DNA of 51,030 bases, taken from an uncultured Bacteroidota bacterium. GTDB lineage: Bacteria > Bacteroidota > Bacteroidia > JABEUT01. The stretch's first letter is position 1. Each line of letters begins with the position of its first letter. The notes below the pieces were generated by a model that searched no databases, was not told the DNA's origin, and saw nothing but the letters and a program-made list of their open reading frames with translations. The stretch lies in contig CAIWVW010000043.1 of assembly GCA_903916255.1 (NCBI GenBank), positions 1 to 51,030 on the forward strand, written 5' to 3'. A program made the position numbers and the translations under genes. Below are positions 43,045-51,030 of the stretch, in pieces.

Positions 43045-44427
43045 ATGAAAAAACCTATACTATTAATTTTTGTGGTGTTTTGTTTGGGAATAATCTCCGG
43101 AAATGCGCAATATAATATCCTTCATAGTTTCAATGATACTAATGAAGGAGCCCCGCTTGGCTCGTTGGTTCTTTCCGGAAACACCTTATTTGGAATGACC
43201 GATTCAGGCGGAGTAGGTAAAATGGGAACCATATTCTCAATACACAAGGATGGTACGCATTATAAAGAACTATTGGATTTTAATGGCAGTAATGGTAAAA
43301 ATCCAGTCAGTGATTTAATTCTTTCAGGTACAACCTTATACGGTATGGTTCCTCATGGAGGAGCACACAATGACGGGTGCATTTTTTCCATTGATACAAG
43401 CGGGAACAACTATACTGATATTTACGATTTCAATATTCCTAATGGGCTAGGCCCTCAAGGTGCATTAATCATTTCAGAAGGAGTTTTATATGGAATGACT
43501 GAAGGAGGCGGCAGTGACGGTGATGGGAATGTTTTTTCAATCAGAACGAATGGCACAGGATATAAAAACCTGCATTCATTTAATGGCGCCGATGGTTGGA
43601 ACCCATATGGCTCATTACTTCTTGAAAATGGGCATTTATTCGGTACAACGCCTTGGGGCGGTACATACGGGGTCGGAAACCTTTTCTCATTAGATACAGA
43701 TGGGGCGGGATTTGATAACCTCTACCAATTTACCGGTAGCGTAGGCTACCCTTTCGGTTCTCTGCTTCTTTCAGGGGGAAGATTCTACGGTATGGTATAT
43801 CAGGGTGGTTTTCCGGGTATAGGTGGTTACATCTTTTCTATCAAAACTAATGGCAGTAGTTTTTCAGTTCTTTACAACTTTAGTGCAAACTATCCCCGGG
43901 GTTCATTAATAGTTTCCTGGACTACTTTGGTGGGAATGACCTTTATGGGGGGAACCAATAACGATGGTTGTATATTCAGTATCGATACCTCAGGAAATGA
44001 ATATAAGGATTTGTTCGATTTTGGTCCGGCTTCCGGAATATACCCACATGGTTCACTAATCCAATCTGGAAGCATATTGTATGGAATGGCTTCTGGCGAG
44101 GGCGGAGGAACTAATGGCGATGGTGTTGTTTTCAGTTTCAACGATGTTCCGCTTTCATTAACTACTACTCCATCAAACAGCTCGAATATTTCCATTTACC
44201 CCAACCCGGCTTCCAACAAAATATTCGTTACCCTTACCTCTAATCCCAATGAATCCTATTGCCAACTTTACACCCTAACAGGCCAACAAGTGTGGGTTTC
44301 AACAATTGCTGCCAATACTTCTACTTTTGAAATTCCGGTGGGTAATTTTAATAATGGCATTTACTTTCTGAAACTCCAAACCGGGGATGGAACTACTTTT
44401 GTGAAGAAAGTGGAAGTGGCAAAATAA
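43045..44427 (+). CDS. T9SS cargo with GloVer-type tandem repeats
   Basis: A 460-residue secreted protein with a signal peptide ending at ISGNAQ (about residue 21). The body is about eight tandem ~40-residue repeats of the form LHSFN-G-x-P-GSLLLSG-x-LYGMT-GG-x-G-x-IFSI-x-x-DG, known as the GloVer choice-of-anchor tandem repeat. They probably form a beta-propeller or solenoid. A type A sorting domain closes the protein (ISIYPNPASNKIFVTL to TTFVKKVEVAK). The function of the repeat is unknown. It converges with the acylation cassette, with 6 nt between stop codons. Confidence 0.88.
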   Translation: MKKPILLIFVVFCLGIISGNAQYNILHSFNDTNEGAPLGSLVLSGNTLFGMTDSGGVGKMGTIFSIHKDGTHYKELLDFNGSNGKNPVSDLILSGTTLYGMVPHGGAHNDGCIFSIDTSGNNYTDIYDFNIPNGLGPQGALIISEGVLYGMTEGGGSDGDGNVFSIRTNGTGYKNLHSFNGADGWNPYGSLLLENGHLFGTTPWGGTYGVGNLFSLDTDGAGFDNLYQFTGSVGYPFGSLLLSGGRFYGMVYQGGFPGIGGYIFSIKTNGSSFSVLYNFSANYPRGSLIVSWTTLVGMTFMGGTNNDGCIFSIDTSGNEYKDLFDFGPASGIYPHGSLIQSGSILYGMASGEGGGTNGDGVVFSFNDVPLSLTTTPSNSSNISIYPNPASNKIFVTLTSNPNESYCQLYTLTGQQVWVSTIAANTSTFEIPVGNFNNGIYFLKLQTGDGTTFVKKVEVAK

Positions 44428-44433
44428 AATACG

Positions 44434-45462
44434 TTATTTATTGCCATACATTTTTGCCATTAAATAATCGGCAACCGGAGGACGATAGTGGGTATTATCG
44501 TAATAATTATGAAAATCGTTTGTAATGGAATTTATACCCGAAAAATCATATACGTTCTCTTTCCCAAATATGGCATATAGCGCTTTCAGGTCGGTACTGT
44601 CTATTTTTAATTGGTTGTACAACGGGCCTATTACCACTTTAAATTGGCTTTTATCATTCTTCAAAATATCAGCCATTTCCTGAAGCATAACATGCTGTGT
44701 ATCTGAAATAACTTTTGTCCAATATTTTTGGTATGTTGTATCTCTCTTATAAAAAAACTGCATTGTTTTCGGGGTATAAAATTTTGCCGGGTCAGTTTTT
44801 ATTAAATCATCGAAATGTTTAAACTGCATTTCATTGTACTTCCCAATATATTCAATAGGAACATCATTCAGCAGGTGGTCATTCTTCATGTAATCCTTAA
44901 TCTTATGTGTTATCATAAAATCGCAATAGGCCTTGAAAAAATCGCGGGAAAGAAAGGTTTTAAAAAACTCCAGTTCGAACGAAAACCAGCTTCCGTCAAT
45001 TAAAGCCGGATGGCTCATAAATAAATGCCCTGTTTTTTCCTTTATTTGAGACAGCGTTGAATTATCAAGGATAATTAAGGCATAGGAAATAGTTACATGG
45101 TATTTATTCAGGAATTTCATTTTCTGATATATGCCCCATAATGATTCATTGAACGCGTCGAAATGAAAGCAGTTATCGGTATGTATATATTTTTCCCAGG
45201 TATTAATCTGGTAAAACCGCGAGGTTGAATTACCGAATATGAATGCATTGTAATTGTACTTTTTAGAGTTATTCAGATATGTTTGGGTGCTTACATAATC
45301 TCTGTTAAGTGTAACGTATGAAGGGGTTCCGGGAGGGTAGTATGAATCGTAATGCCTTACAACTTTAAATGGGTCGAGATAAATGTAGGCGCCCAAAATA
45401 ATCAACACCGGAAACGCCAGTAATGCAGATTTATAGAAAAATTTTAAATATTGTTTCCTCAT
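44434..45462 (-). CDS. Membrane-anchored SGNH/DltD-like protein of the acylation cassette
   Basis: A 342-residue protein with one N-terminal transmembrane helix (SALLAFPVLIILGAYIYLDPF, about 12-32) and a periplasmic domain. The domain shows an SGNH-hydrolase-like pattern: the candidate nucleophile Ser at about residue 79 in IFGNSTSR, and D322/H325 in YYDNTHYRP near the C-terminus, spaced as the usual D-x-x-H. The topology and partners resemble DltD and AlgX/AlgJ, which take part in the last step of acyl transfer outside the inner membrane. The role is inferred; sequence alone does not show whether it transfers or removes an acyl group. It starts 2 nt after the MBOAT gene. Confidence 0.7.
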   Translation of the reverse strand: MRKQYLKFFYKSALLAFPVLIILGAYIYLDPFKVVRHYDSYYPPGTPSYVTLNRDYVSTQTYLNNSKKYNYNAFIFGNSTSRFYQINTWEKYIHTDNCFHFDAFNESLWGIYQKMKFLNKYHVTISYALIILDNSTLSQIKEKTGHLFMSHPALIDGSWFSFELEFFKTFLSRDFFKAYCDFMITHKIKDYMKNDHLLNDVPIEYIGKYNEMQFKHFDDLIKTDPAKFYTPKTMQFFYKRDTTYQKYWTKVISDTQHVMLQEMADILKNDKSQFKVVIGPLYNQLKIDSTDLKALYAIFGKENVYDFSGINSITNDFHNYYDNTHYRPPVADYLMAKMYGNK

Positions 45463-45464
45463 TA

Positions 45465-46943
45465 TTAAAACTGAAAATAAATAAACTGGCGATGTTCATA
45501 TACACCCCAAAACATAATTGTAAAAAGCAATGAATAGTAAATGGCCCAGCGCACAATGGGCGGTTTTAGGCTAATAAACTCCCGCATGCTGCCCCTTTTT
45601 TCTTGATAGTAATGCACTGCCTCCAAAAAGAAGATAAGCAGAACAGAGAAATAAAAATCCTTTGAATCGATTCCCAGGCTAACCAAGGTGCTTGAAAAAT
45701 AGTGTAAGCCAAAATGCCAGCCCTTAAAAATGCCGGGTATTAAATTCAATGCTATGCTTATTCTTTTTGCCCTGAAAAATATCATAGCTAAACAAACCAG
45801 GGAGAATACCAAAAACTTATCTATAAGCCCGGAAAGTGCAGGAAACCTTGAAAGGCCTGTAAATTGTTCCAATCCCTCTCTCCTATTCCTTGTTATGGTT
45901 GCAAATACAAGATAAAGGCCATGCAATCCGCCCCATACAACATATGTCCAGTTGGCTCCATGCCAAAGTCCGCTTATTAAAAAAACCAGAAATACGTTAA
46001 TATATAATTTCAATGCCCTGTTGCCCTTTCTTTTACTGAATGAAATGGATAAAGGGTAAAAGATATAATCGCGAAACCAAGTGGTTAATGAAATATGCCA
46101 TCTGTTCCAGAATTCGGCTATTGTTTTAGCCTGAAAAGGGTTGTTAAAATTCTTCATAAGGTCAAAACCCATAACTTGCGCCGCACCTATTGCAATATCT
46201 GAATAACCTGCAAAATCACAATAAATTTGGAATGTAAAAAATACTACGCCAATCACTAGAGCTAACCCCTGGAAATTTGATGAATGGTCAAAAACATTGT
46301 CGGCAACACGAGCCAGCCTGTCAGCAATTACAACTTTTTGAAACATACCCCATGCCATAAGCTTAAGCCCACTTACAACCCGTTGGTAATCGAACATATG
46401 TTTTTCATGAAACTGGTGTATTAAATTTTGCGGCCTTTCAATTGGCCCAGCCACCAATTGAGGGTAAAACATAACATATAAAGCATATATGCCAAAGTGC
46501 CTTTCGGCTTTTTGGTTGCCACGGTAAACCTCAATAGTATAACTCATAGCCTGAAATGTATGGAACGATAATCCTAAAGGAAGAATAATATAAAGATACG
46601 GTATAGGTAAAGTATTAATATGCGCCAGATGCAATAAGGCATCCATGTTACCTACAAAGAAATTATAATACTTAAAGACACACAGCACCCCTACATTGGC
46701 CACAATGCTGAGTATCAGAAAATATTTCCGTTTTTTGCCCTCCGCATTTTCTATCATTATACCTGCAAAGTAGTCGATTACAATGGTAAACAGCAGTATA
46801 AATATATACACCGGAATAAACGCCATATAAAATATACAGCTTGCAACAAGCAGGTGAAACCACCTGAATTTGTGGGGCAAAAGGAAATATATAGCTGTTA
46901 CTATAGGGAAAAAGAAAAGAAATTCAAATGAATTGAATAACAT
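45465..46943 (-). CDS. MBOAT-family O-acyltransferase (AlgI/DltB-like)
   Basis: A 492-residue polytopic membrane protein. It begins MLFNSFEFLFFFPIV as AlgI-type proteins do and has about ten to twelve helices. The two conserved His residues of MBOAT proteins are at about 283 (FWNRWHISLTTWFRDYI) and 328 (LISGLWHGANWTYVVWGGLHG). These proteins pass an acyl group from a cytoplasmic donor through a membrane tunnel to an acceptor on the outer face. The donor here is presumably the acyl carrier protein encoded just upstream. The acceptor (polysaccharide, LPS or other) is not encoded nearby. No isolated acetyl-CoA-linked partner is seen. Confidence 0.94.
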   Translation of the reverse strand: MLFNSFEFLFFFPIVTAIYFLLPHKFRWFHLLVASCIFYMAFIPVYIFILLFTIVIDYFAGIMIENAEGKKRKYFLILSIVANVGVLCVFKYYNFFVGNMDALLHLAHINTLPIPYLYIILPLGLSFHTFQAMSYTIEVYRGNQKAERHFGIYALYVMFYPQLVAGPIERPQNLIHQFHEKHMFDYQRVVSGLKLMAWGMFQKVVIADRLARVADNVFDHSSNFQGLALVIGVVFFTFQIYCDFAGYSDIAIGAAQVMGFDLMKNFNNPFQAKTIAEFWNRWHISLTTWFRDYIFYPLSISFSKRKGNRALKLYINVFLVFLISGLWHGANWTYVVWGGLHGLYLVFATITRNRREGLEQFTGLSRFPALSGLIDKFLVFSLVCLAMIFFRAKRISIALNLIPGIFKGWHFGLHYFSSTLVSLGIDSKDFYFSVLLIFFLEAVHYYQEKRGSMREFISLKPPIVRWAIYYSLLFTIMFWGVYEHRQFIYFQF

Positions 46944-46984
46944 AGCTGTTTAGTAATCAGTTATGGTTTAAAACAAATTTAATT

Positions 46985-47227
46985 TCAGGCAGGTTTATCC
47001 AGTTTTTTCTCTAAAATATCTACAAGCGCTTTAACAGAATCAATCCGTTGAATTTCACTTACAGTAAACGAAACCTTATAGTGTTCCTGCAACTCGCTTA
47101 TCAGGGTAATGTGATTTATCGAATCCCACAGCGGCAAATCCTTTTTAACAGTATTTTCGCTTATGGTGGCTTTTTTACCTAAAGCATTATAAAACACTTG
47201 TTGCAGTTCTGAAATGGTTGGTTTCAT
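46985..47227 (-). CDS. Acyl carrier protein of the cassette
   Basis: An 80-residue acyl carrier protein. The phosphopantetheine attachment Ser is at about residue 36 in LPLWDSINHITLISELQ, the DS-x-x-H/L motif. The surrounding four-helix pattern fits a carrier protein of the DltC/PCP type rather than a fatty-acid-synthesis ACP, since the motif is DSINH rather than DSLDT. It overlaps the end of the FkbH-like gene by 41 nt in another frame, which points to strict translational coupling, and is followed by the MBOAT gene 41 nt later. No dedicated phosphopantetheinyl transferase is nearby. Confidence 0.9.
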   Translation of the reverse strand: MKPTISELQQVFYNALGKKATISENTVKKDLPLWDSINHITLISELQEHYKVSFTVSEIQRIDSVKALVDILEKKLDKPA

Positions 47228-48767
47228 TTTTTATTTTATTATAAAAGTTTTCAGCAGGTATATTTTTTTCCGTCCGGATAAATTTCACAGATGCTAGTTG
47301 CAGGCTATTTTCCTTAATATCCTGTAAAACAAAATTTAAAAAGCTATCCTCTATTTTTTTCCCCAATGCTCGGCAACTCATCAGGAAATTTTCCAAAACT
47401 ACTTCTTTTTTATTTCCTGCGGGCTTAATCATAATTAGGCCAACTGTTCCGTAATCCCCAAACTTATCGGAAACAGAAAGGGAATATAGCCTTCCTCGGT
47501 CAACTATGAAATTATTTAGCTGTTCACTAGTATAGGGTTGTTTATTAAAATTAAACTGATTTGTTTTTCCGGTCATTTGAGATAACCTTTCCAAATCAGC
47601 AGTATCATTAAGCCTGATATCCATTTTAATTTCAAGGCTCTTGATAAACTCATCTATATTTTCATAGTTCTGTTCTTCACCGGCCCTTTGTTGTTGCTTA
47701 ATATATTGTTCTGTCTTTGCGATATCGTCCTTCAGTACCAGTTTTTTTTTGAATTCAAACCTGTTTATTAGTGCAATAAAATTAGTGTAATCTTCGGTGA
47801 ACTCAATACAAGTAATTCCCTTCAAGCTATTGCTTACAAAATCTAATTCATATTTATTGTCATCTACAAAAATAAATGAATCAGTGCCTACATTAAGCTC
47901 TGCGGCTATTTCCTTCATGTTTGCCACTTTATCGTTCCAGTTTATTTTCCGGATAATAAAGTCATCCCATTTCAGCACAAATTTTTTCTTTTCAAATGCT
48001 TCCTGAACATCCTTTTCATTATTTTTCGAGCAAATGCAGAGCAGGAAGCCTTCCTCTTTTTTCCCTTTTAAAAACTCTTGGAAATGATAATGAATAATAC
48101 CTTCAGCATCTTTATTGCAATATATGCCATTAATACCGTCTTCTCCAACAATTCCTTTCCAAAGGGTGTTATCACAATCTAAAACAATAACTTTTTTTTC
48201 CTCGCCGAACAACCATTCTGACTGGTTTACAACCGCTTCGGCTATTGCACCGATTGCCTTCTTTGTGTAGGGCATTTGGTACAAATGCCCTACAGGGTAG
48301 TTGTAGCAGTTATTTTCGCCCAGCTTTTTAAGAATGGAAAGAAAATCAAAAACAAAAATATTTGAACGCTCCAACAATGAACTGATTTCTGCTGAAAACA
48401 AATAAGCCACATCGAAGGAGTTTCCAAATGAACCTTTAAAAGGGGGTGTTTTGAATGCCCCTGTTAAGGAATTGCTGACAAGTATTGTTATATTGCTTAG
48501 CTGAGACGAAAAATGAAGGAGCGTATTACAAAACACTTTCTGCCACTCCGAAGGACGGTTATGGAATACCTGGTCGGAATGGATAAAAAGAACATCTATT
48601 CCTTTAAAATCATCTGATTCAACCGATAACATCTTGCTGACAATATCCTCTTGATACGAAAACATGCAAGATATATTTCCGCTTGAAATAACGTCTATCT
48701 CTTTTGCAATATGGTCAAAAGTAACATCCGAAATAACAAACATCTTGATTGGCCTGTTTCTATACAC
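47187..48767 (-). CDS. FkbH-like HAD-IIIC protein, probable glyceryl-carrier-protein synthase
   Basis: A 526-residue three-part protein. Residues ~1-185 look SGNH-like. About 190-330 is a HAD domain with motif I VLDCDNTLWKG (D197, C198, D199), motif II Ser (about 247, ICSKNNE), motif III Lys (about 280, NWNDK) and motif IV VDDNKYE (about 301-307). About 370-526 is a GNAT-like domain with SCRALGKKIEDSF. FkbH proteins take 1,3-bisphosphoglycerate, remove phosphate and load glyceryl onto a carrier-protein thiol. That activity is established for polyketide FkbH proteins; its use here is inferred from the adjacent ACP. All HAD motifs appear intact. Start 48767 or the in-frame Met at 48743 are both possible. 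Confidence 0.88.
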   Translation of the reverse strand: MYRNRPIKMFVISDVTFDHIAKEIDVISSGNISCMFSYQEDIVSKMLSVESDDFKGIDVLFIHSDQVFHNRPSEWQKVFCNTLLHFSSQLSNITILVSNSLTGAFKTPPFKGSFGNSFDVAYLFSAEISSLLERSNIFVFDFLSILKKLGENNCYNYPVGHLYQMPYTKKAIGAIAEAVVNQSEWLFGEEKKVIVLDCDNTLWKGIVGEDGINGIYCNKDAEGIIHYHFQEFLKGKKEEGFLLCICSKNNEKDVQEAFEKKKFVLKWDDFIIRKINWNDKVANMKEIAAELNVGTDSFIFVDDNKYELDFVSNSLKGITCIEFTEDYTNFIALINRFEFKKKLVLKDDIAKTEQYIKQQQRAGEEQNYENIDEFIKSLEIKMDIRLNDTADLERLSQMTGKTNQFNFNKQPYTSEQLNNFIVDRGRLYSLSVSDKFGDYGTVGLIMIKPAGNKKEVVLENFLMSCRALGKKIEDSFLNFVLQDIKENSLQLASVKFIRTEKNIPAENFYNKIKNETNHFRTATSVL

Positions 48768-48855
48768 AGTATAAAGTACTATAGTAGTTAATGTTATTTA
48801 AAAAGACACAATTACAGAAACAGCCCCTAAAACTTAATCCATCCTGTATGGGCAG

Positions 48856-48863
48856 CAAATGTA
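48856..48863 (-). promoter_or_regulatory. Candidate -7 box of the acylation cassette
   Basis: TACATTTG on the minus strand, 88 nt before the first gene. No -33 TTTG was found at a good distance, so this is tentative. Confidence 0.35.
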
Positions 48864-49061
48864 TGTAAATATTTCCTTCCTCATTTGAATTGCCCCGTAT
48901 TAAATCATACCCGAAAGAACATGCTTTTACCTGCAAAGAAGAAGTGGATAAATAAAAAAAATACATTTTTTCATTTATCCTTTATCGTCACATTATCATA
49001 GTATTGGCTTACTACTAACATGCTTGTTAATAGAAAACTCACAGGGTCGGTAAAGTTTTTT

Positions 49062-49069
49062 TACCTTTG
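49062..49069 (+). promoter_or_regulatory. -7 box of the tolC-like gene
   Basis: TACCTTTG, 18 nt before the ATG at 49088. An in-frame TTG at 49067 overlaps the box and is therefore not the start. Confidence 0.6.
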
Positions 49070-49087
49070 CGCCGTCTTAAGCCAAAT

Positions 49088-50509
49088 ATGATAGTTGAAG
49101 AGGCGTTAAACAATACCCCGTTAAACGCAAATAGAAATAGAAAATTGATACAAACTACAAACCCAAAAGGCATACCCCTTTTACTTACAGGTTTAGTATT
49201 ATCGCTCAGCACGTTTAACGTGTTTGCCGGCGACAGCCTGAAATACAAAATACTTTCATTGGACAGTGCTATAAGCATGGGCCTGCAGCATAGCAAGCAA
49301 GTACAATATTCCAATGCGAGGGTTAATGAAAGCAAATCATCATTGGGTGATTTGAACAACCGCATAGTGCCCGATTTGGATGTTGCCGCCGGATATGAAC
49401 GTTTAAGCAATATACCCACCGAATATTTCAGCATCCTCGGGCAAACGATACCATCTACCGCATTTTTCCCGGTTATTTTAAATAACTATTCCGCAACGGC
49501 TTCTTTAACTGAAAACGTATTCAACGGCTTCCAATGGAAATATGCCGTTCAAAACATGCAGTTTACTGAAAAAAGCGCTGAATTTTCATTAGAAAGCCAA
49601 AAAAGCAATGTTGCTTTAGCCGTAATAATGGAATACATTAACTTATATAAGCTGCAAAAGGCCTATGATGTTGTTGAAGAAAACATTAAAGAAATAAATG
49701 CCCACGTAGATGAGGTGAGCGATTTTGTAAAACATGGCTTGGCAACTCAAAACGATTTATTGCGTACACAATTAGGCCTTACCAACGCACAACTTGCCGA
49801 ACTGGATATTAAAAACCAGATTCAAACGCTGAATTTCAACCTGAATACATTATTAGGCTTACCGGAAAATACGGCTATTGGGGTAGATAGTAATGCTATT
49901 CTCACCAATAAAACAACCCAACCCCTTCCTTATTACCTGCAGAATTATACCCAAAACCGTAATGATTTGAAAGCATTGGATATGCAATCGAAAGCGGCAG
50001 AAGCAATCATCAATGAAACGAAAAGCAGTTTATACCCGCACTTGGTTATTGGAGCAGATTACGATTACATGCGTCCTAACCCACGGGTGGTTCCACCGCT
50101 TGACCAGTTCCAACCTACATGGGATATCGGTTTTAAAATTTCTTACAGCATTACCGGTTTATATGATAACAAAAACAAGACCGATGTAAGCCGCGCCCGC
50201 CTGGCTGAAGCCAAAGCACAATACGACGACCTTTCGGATAATGCAAAAATGGACATAAATAAAGAGTTTTTGCAATACAAAGAATCGTTGGATAAAATTG
50301 GAGTTGCACAAAAATCATTGGAGCAAGCCACCGAAAACTACAAAATTGTAAAATCGAAATATGACAATCATATTGCATTATTAACTGACTTGCTGGATGC
50401 TGACAACTTCCTGCTGAATGCAAAAATTAACCTTATATCATCTAAAGCCGATGCTACACTGGCATATTATTCCATGTTAAAATCTGCCGGAGTATTCACT
50501 ACTAAATAA
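49088..50509 (+). CDS. TolC-family outer-membrane efflux protein
   Basis: A 473-residue protein starting at 49088. A ~28-residue N-terminal extension precedes the hydrophobic signal segment (GIPLLLTGLVLSLSTFNVFAG). The mature protein has the duplicated helical plan of TolC: LDSAISMGLQHSKQVQYSNARVNESK, then a long coiled coil (EENIKEINAHVDEVSDFVKHGLATQNDLLRTQLGLTNAQLAEL) and its repeat in the second half (ARLAEAKAQYDDLSDNAKMDINKEFLQYKE). It would form the trimeric outer-membrane channel of an efflux or type I export complex. The periplasmic adaptor gene starts 9 nt downstream. Confidence 0.93.
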   Translation: MIVEEALNNTPLNANRNRKLIQTTNPKGIPLLLTGLVLSLSTFNVFAGDSLKYKILSLDSAISMGLQHSKQVQYSNARVNESKSSLGDLNNRIVPDLDVAAGYERLSNIPTEYFSILGQTIPSTAFFPVILNNYSATASLTENVFNGFQWKYAVQNMQFTEKSAEFSLESQKSNVALAVIMEYINLYKLQKAYDVVEENIKEINAHVDEVSDFVKHGLATQNDLLRTQLGLTNAQLAELDIKNQIQTLNFNLNTLLGLPENTAIGVDSNAILTNKTTQPLPYYLQNYTQNRNDLKALDMQSKAAEAIINETKSSLYPHLVIGADYDYMRPNPRVVPPLDQFQPTWDIGFKISYSITGLYDNKNKTDVSRARLAEAKAQYDDLSDNAKMDINKEFLQYKESLDKIGVAQKSLEQATENYKIVKSKYDNHIALLTDLLDADNFLLNAKINLISSKADATLAYYSMLKSAGVFTTK

Positions 50510-50518
50510 CGCTACCTC

Positions 50519-51030
50519 ATGAGCACTGAAGAAGTAAAAGAACCTAAAAAAAAGAAAGCGCCTACTACCTTTATCCTTGGAGGAGTGTTGCTTGCCGGAA
50601 TTATAATAGGAGTATACGAATACCTGAAATATAAAAACGTTGTTACAACAGACGATGCCCAGCTTTCCAGCAATATTGACCCTGTTGTGGCACGTATTTC
50701 CGATTATGTTACCTCTATTAATTTTAAAGATAACGAACACGTAAAAAAAGGTCAGCTATTGGTTCAGTTAGATGACAAGGACCTTGTAATTAAAGAACAA
50801 CAAGCCGAAGCGGACCTGAACGATGCACAAGCAAATGCGGATGTTTCGAAAGCAAATGCGGCATCGGTACAATCCATGTTAGCAACCAGCAAAGACGAAA
50901 TCACATCTGCTAAAATTAACTTTGAAAAAGCGAAACGGGACTTTGAGCGTTACCAAAACCTTTATAAAGACGGGTCTGTAACACAAGAACAGTTCGACCA
51001 ATACAGAACCACTATGCAGAGTGATTCGAA
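50519..51030 (+). CDS. HlyD/EmrA-family periplasmic adaptor, 3'-truncated by window edge
   Basis: The first 170 residues of a membrane-fusion protein, open to the window end. The ATG at 50519 is 9 nt after the tolC stop. A short cytoplasmic Lys-rich segment (STEEVKEPKKKKAP) is followed by one transmembrane helix (TTFILGGVLLAGIIIGVYEY), then the biotinyl-lipoyl-like half-motif DDAQLSSNIDPVVARISDYV and VKKGQLLVQLDDKDLVI. A coiled coil begins at EQQAEADLNDAQANADVSKA. The order matches EmrA, which usually works with an EmrB-type MFS transporter; that gene would lie beyond the window. Confidence 0.9.
   Translation, partial: MSTEEVKEPKKKKAPTTFILGGVLLAGIIIGVYEYLKYKNVVTTDDAQLSSNIDPVVARISDYVTSINFKDNEHVKKGQLLVQLDDKDLVIKEQQAEADLNDAQANADVSKANAASVQSMLATSKDEITSAKINFEKAKRDFERYQNLYKDGSVTQEQFDQYRTTMQSDS

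Larger units (their letters stand above)
48768..49087. other. 320-nt divergent intergenic region
   Basis: Lies between the acylation cassette and the efflux genes. It holds the candidate cassette promoter, an AT-rich hairpin (48946-48980, GGATAAAT pairing with ATTTATCC and flanking A/T runs) and the tolC -7 box. A 68-codon minus-strand frame here has no supporting feature and was not called. Confidence 0.55.

Noticed and set aside
48760-48966. 68-codon minus-strand frame before the FkbH-like gene
   Set aside because: It is Cys/Tyr/Asn-rich, lacks any motif, crosses the AT hairpin and overlaps the start of a clear gene.

Overview
The window comes from a member of the Bacteroidota. Three things point there: many promoters fit the Bacteroidota -7 box TAnnTTTG; five large secreted proteins end in a type IX secretion (T9SS) type A sorting domain; and several genes have Bacteroidota-style architecture (an AtpB with a signal peptide and extra periplasmic domain, an atpBEFHAG cluster without atpDC, a fused SecDF, a two-part PntA). 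The DNA is AT-rich. No rRNA, separate tRNA, CRISPR array or complete insertion sequence was seen.

Layout. 1-4.6 kb: the tail of a secreted protein, a SirB1-type transglutaminase-like protein, a small heat-shock protein divergent from an MsbA-like ABC exporter with a perfect palindrome between them, and a small GIY-YIG protein. 4.6-9.3 kb: a REP-like inverted repeat, a lipoprotein, a 1207-residue PKD/SprB-repeat T9SS cargo and a rhodanese. 9.3-14.5 kb: the F-type ATP synthase operon on the minus strand, with structured intercistronic gaps. 14.6-19.1 kb: an accessory stretch with an MNT/HEPN gene pair, copy 1 of a 127-bp dispersed repeat, lipoproteins, a duplicated HTH protein resembling transposase DNA-binding domains but without a catalytic domain, and an outer-membrane-barrel-like protein. 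19.1-28.7 kb: two T9SS cargoes, a C1 peptidase, dxs, a PafA-like phosphatase, a GlcNAc-kinase-like protein and a soluble TonB-C protein.

29-33 kb: secDF, tatA and the tmRNA gene ssrA. 33-37.5 kb: a small membrane-anchored protein, a 1035-residue BNR/PKD T9SS cargo and a Lys/Ala-rich exported protein. 37.7-42.6 kb: yidC and the transhydrogenase genes pntAA-pntAB-pntB. 42.6-43.0 kb: a gene-free region with a long terminator hairpin, copy 2 of the 127-bp repeat and a chain of small hairpins. 43.0-44.4 kb: a GloVer-repeat T9SS cargo.

44.4-48.8 kb holds the most interesting system: a compact minus-strand cassette encoding an FkbH-like HAD protein, an acyl carrier protein, an MBOAT acyltransferase and a membrane-anchored SGNH-type protein. 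Its logic parallels DltA-DltC-DltB-DltD: an acyl group (inferred to be glyceryl) is loaded on a carrier, passed across the membrane by the MBOAT protein and placed on an unknown envelope acceptor. The window ends with a divergent tolC-hlyD efflux pair, the second gene cut by the window edge.

Taken together the window is mostly envelope biology: export (SecDF, TatA, YidC, T9SS cargo), membrane energetics (ATP synthase, transhydrogenase), efflux and possible surface acylation. All functions are read from motifs and family knowledge; no database search was run.
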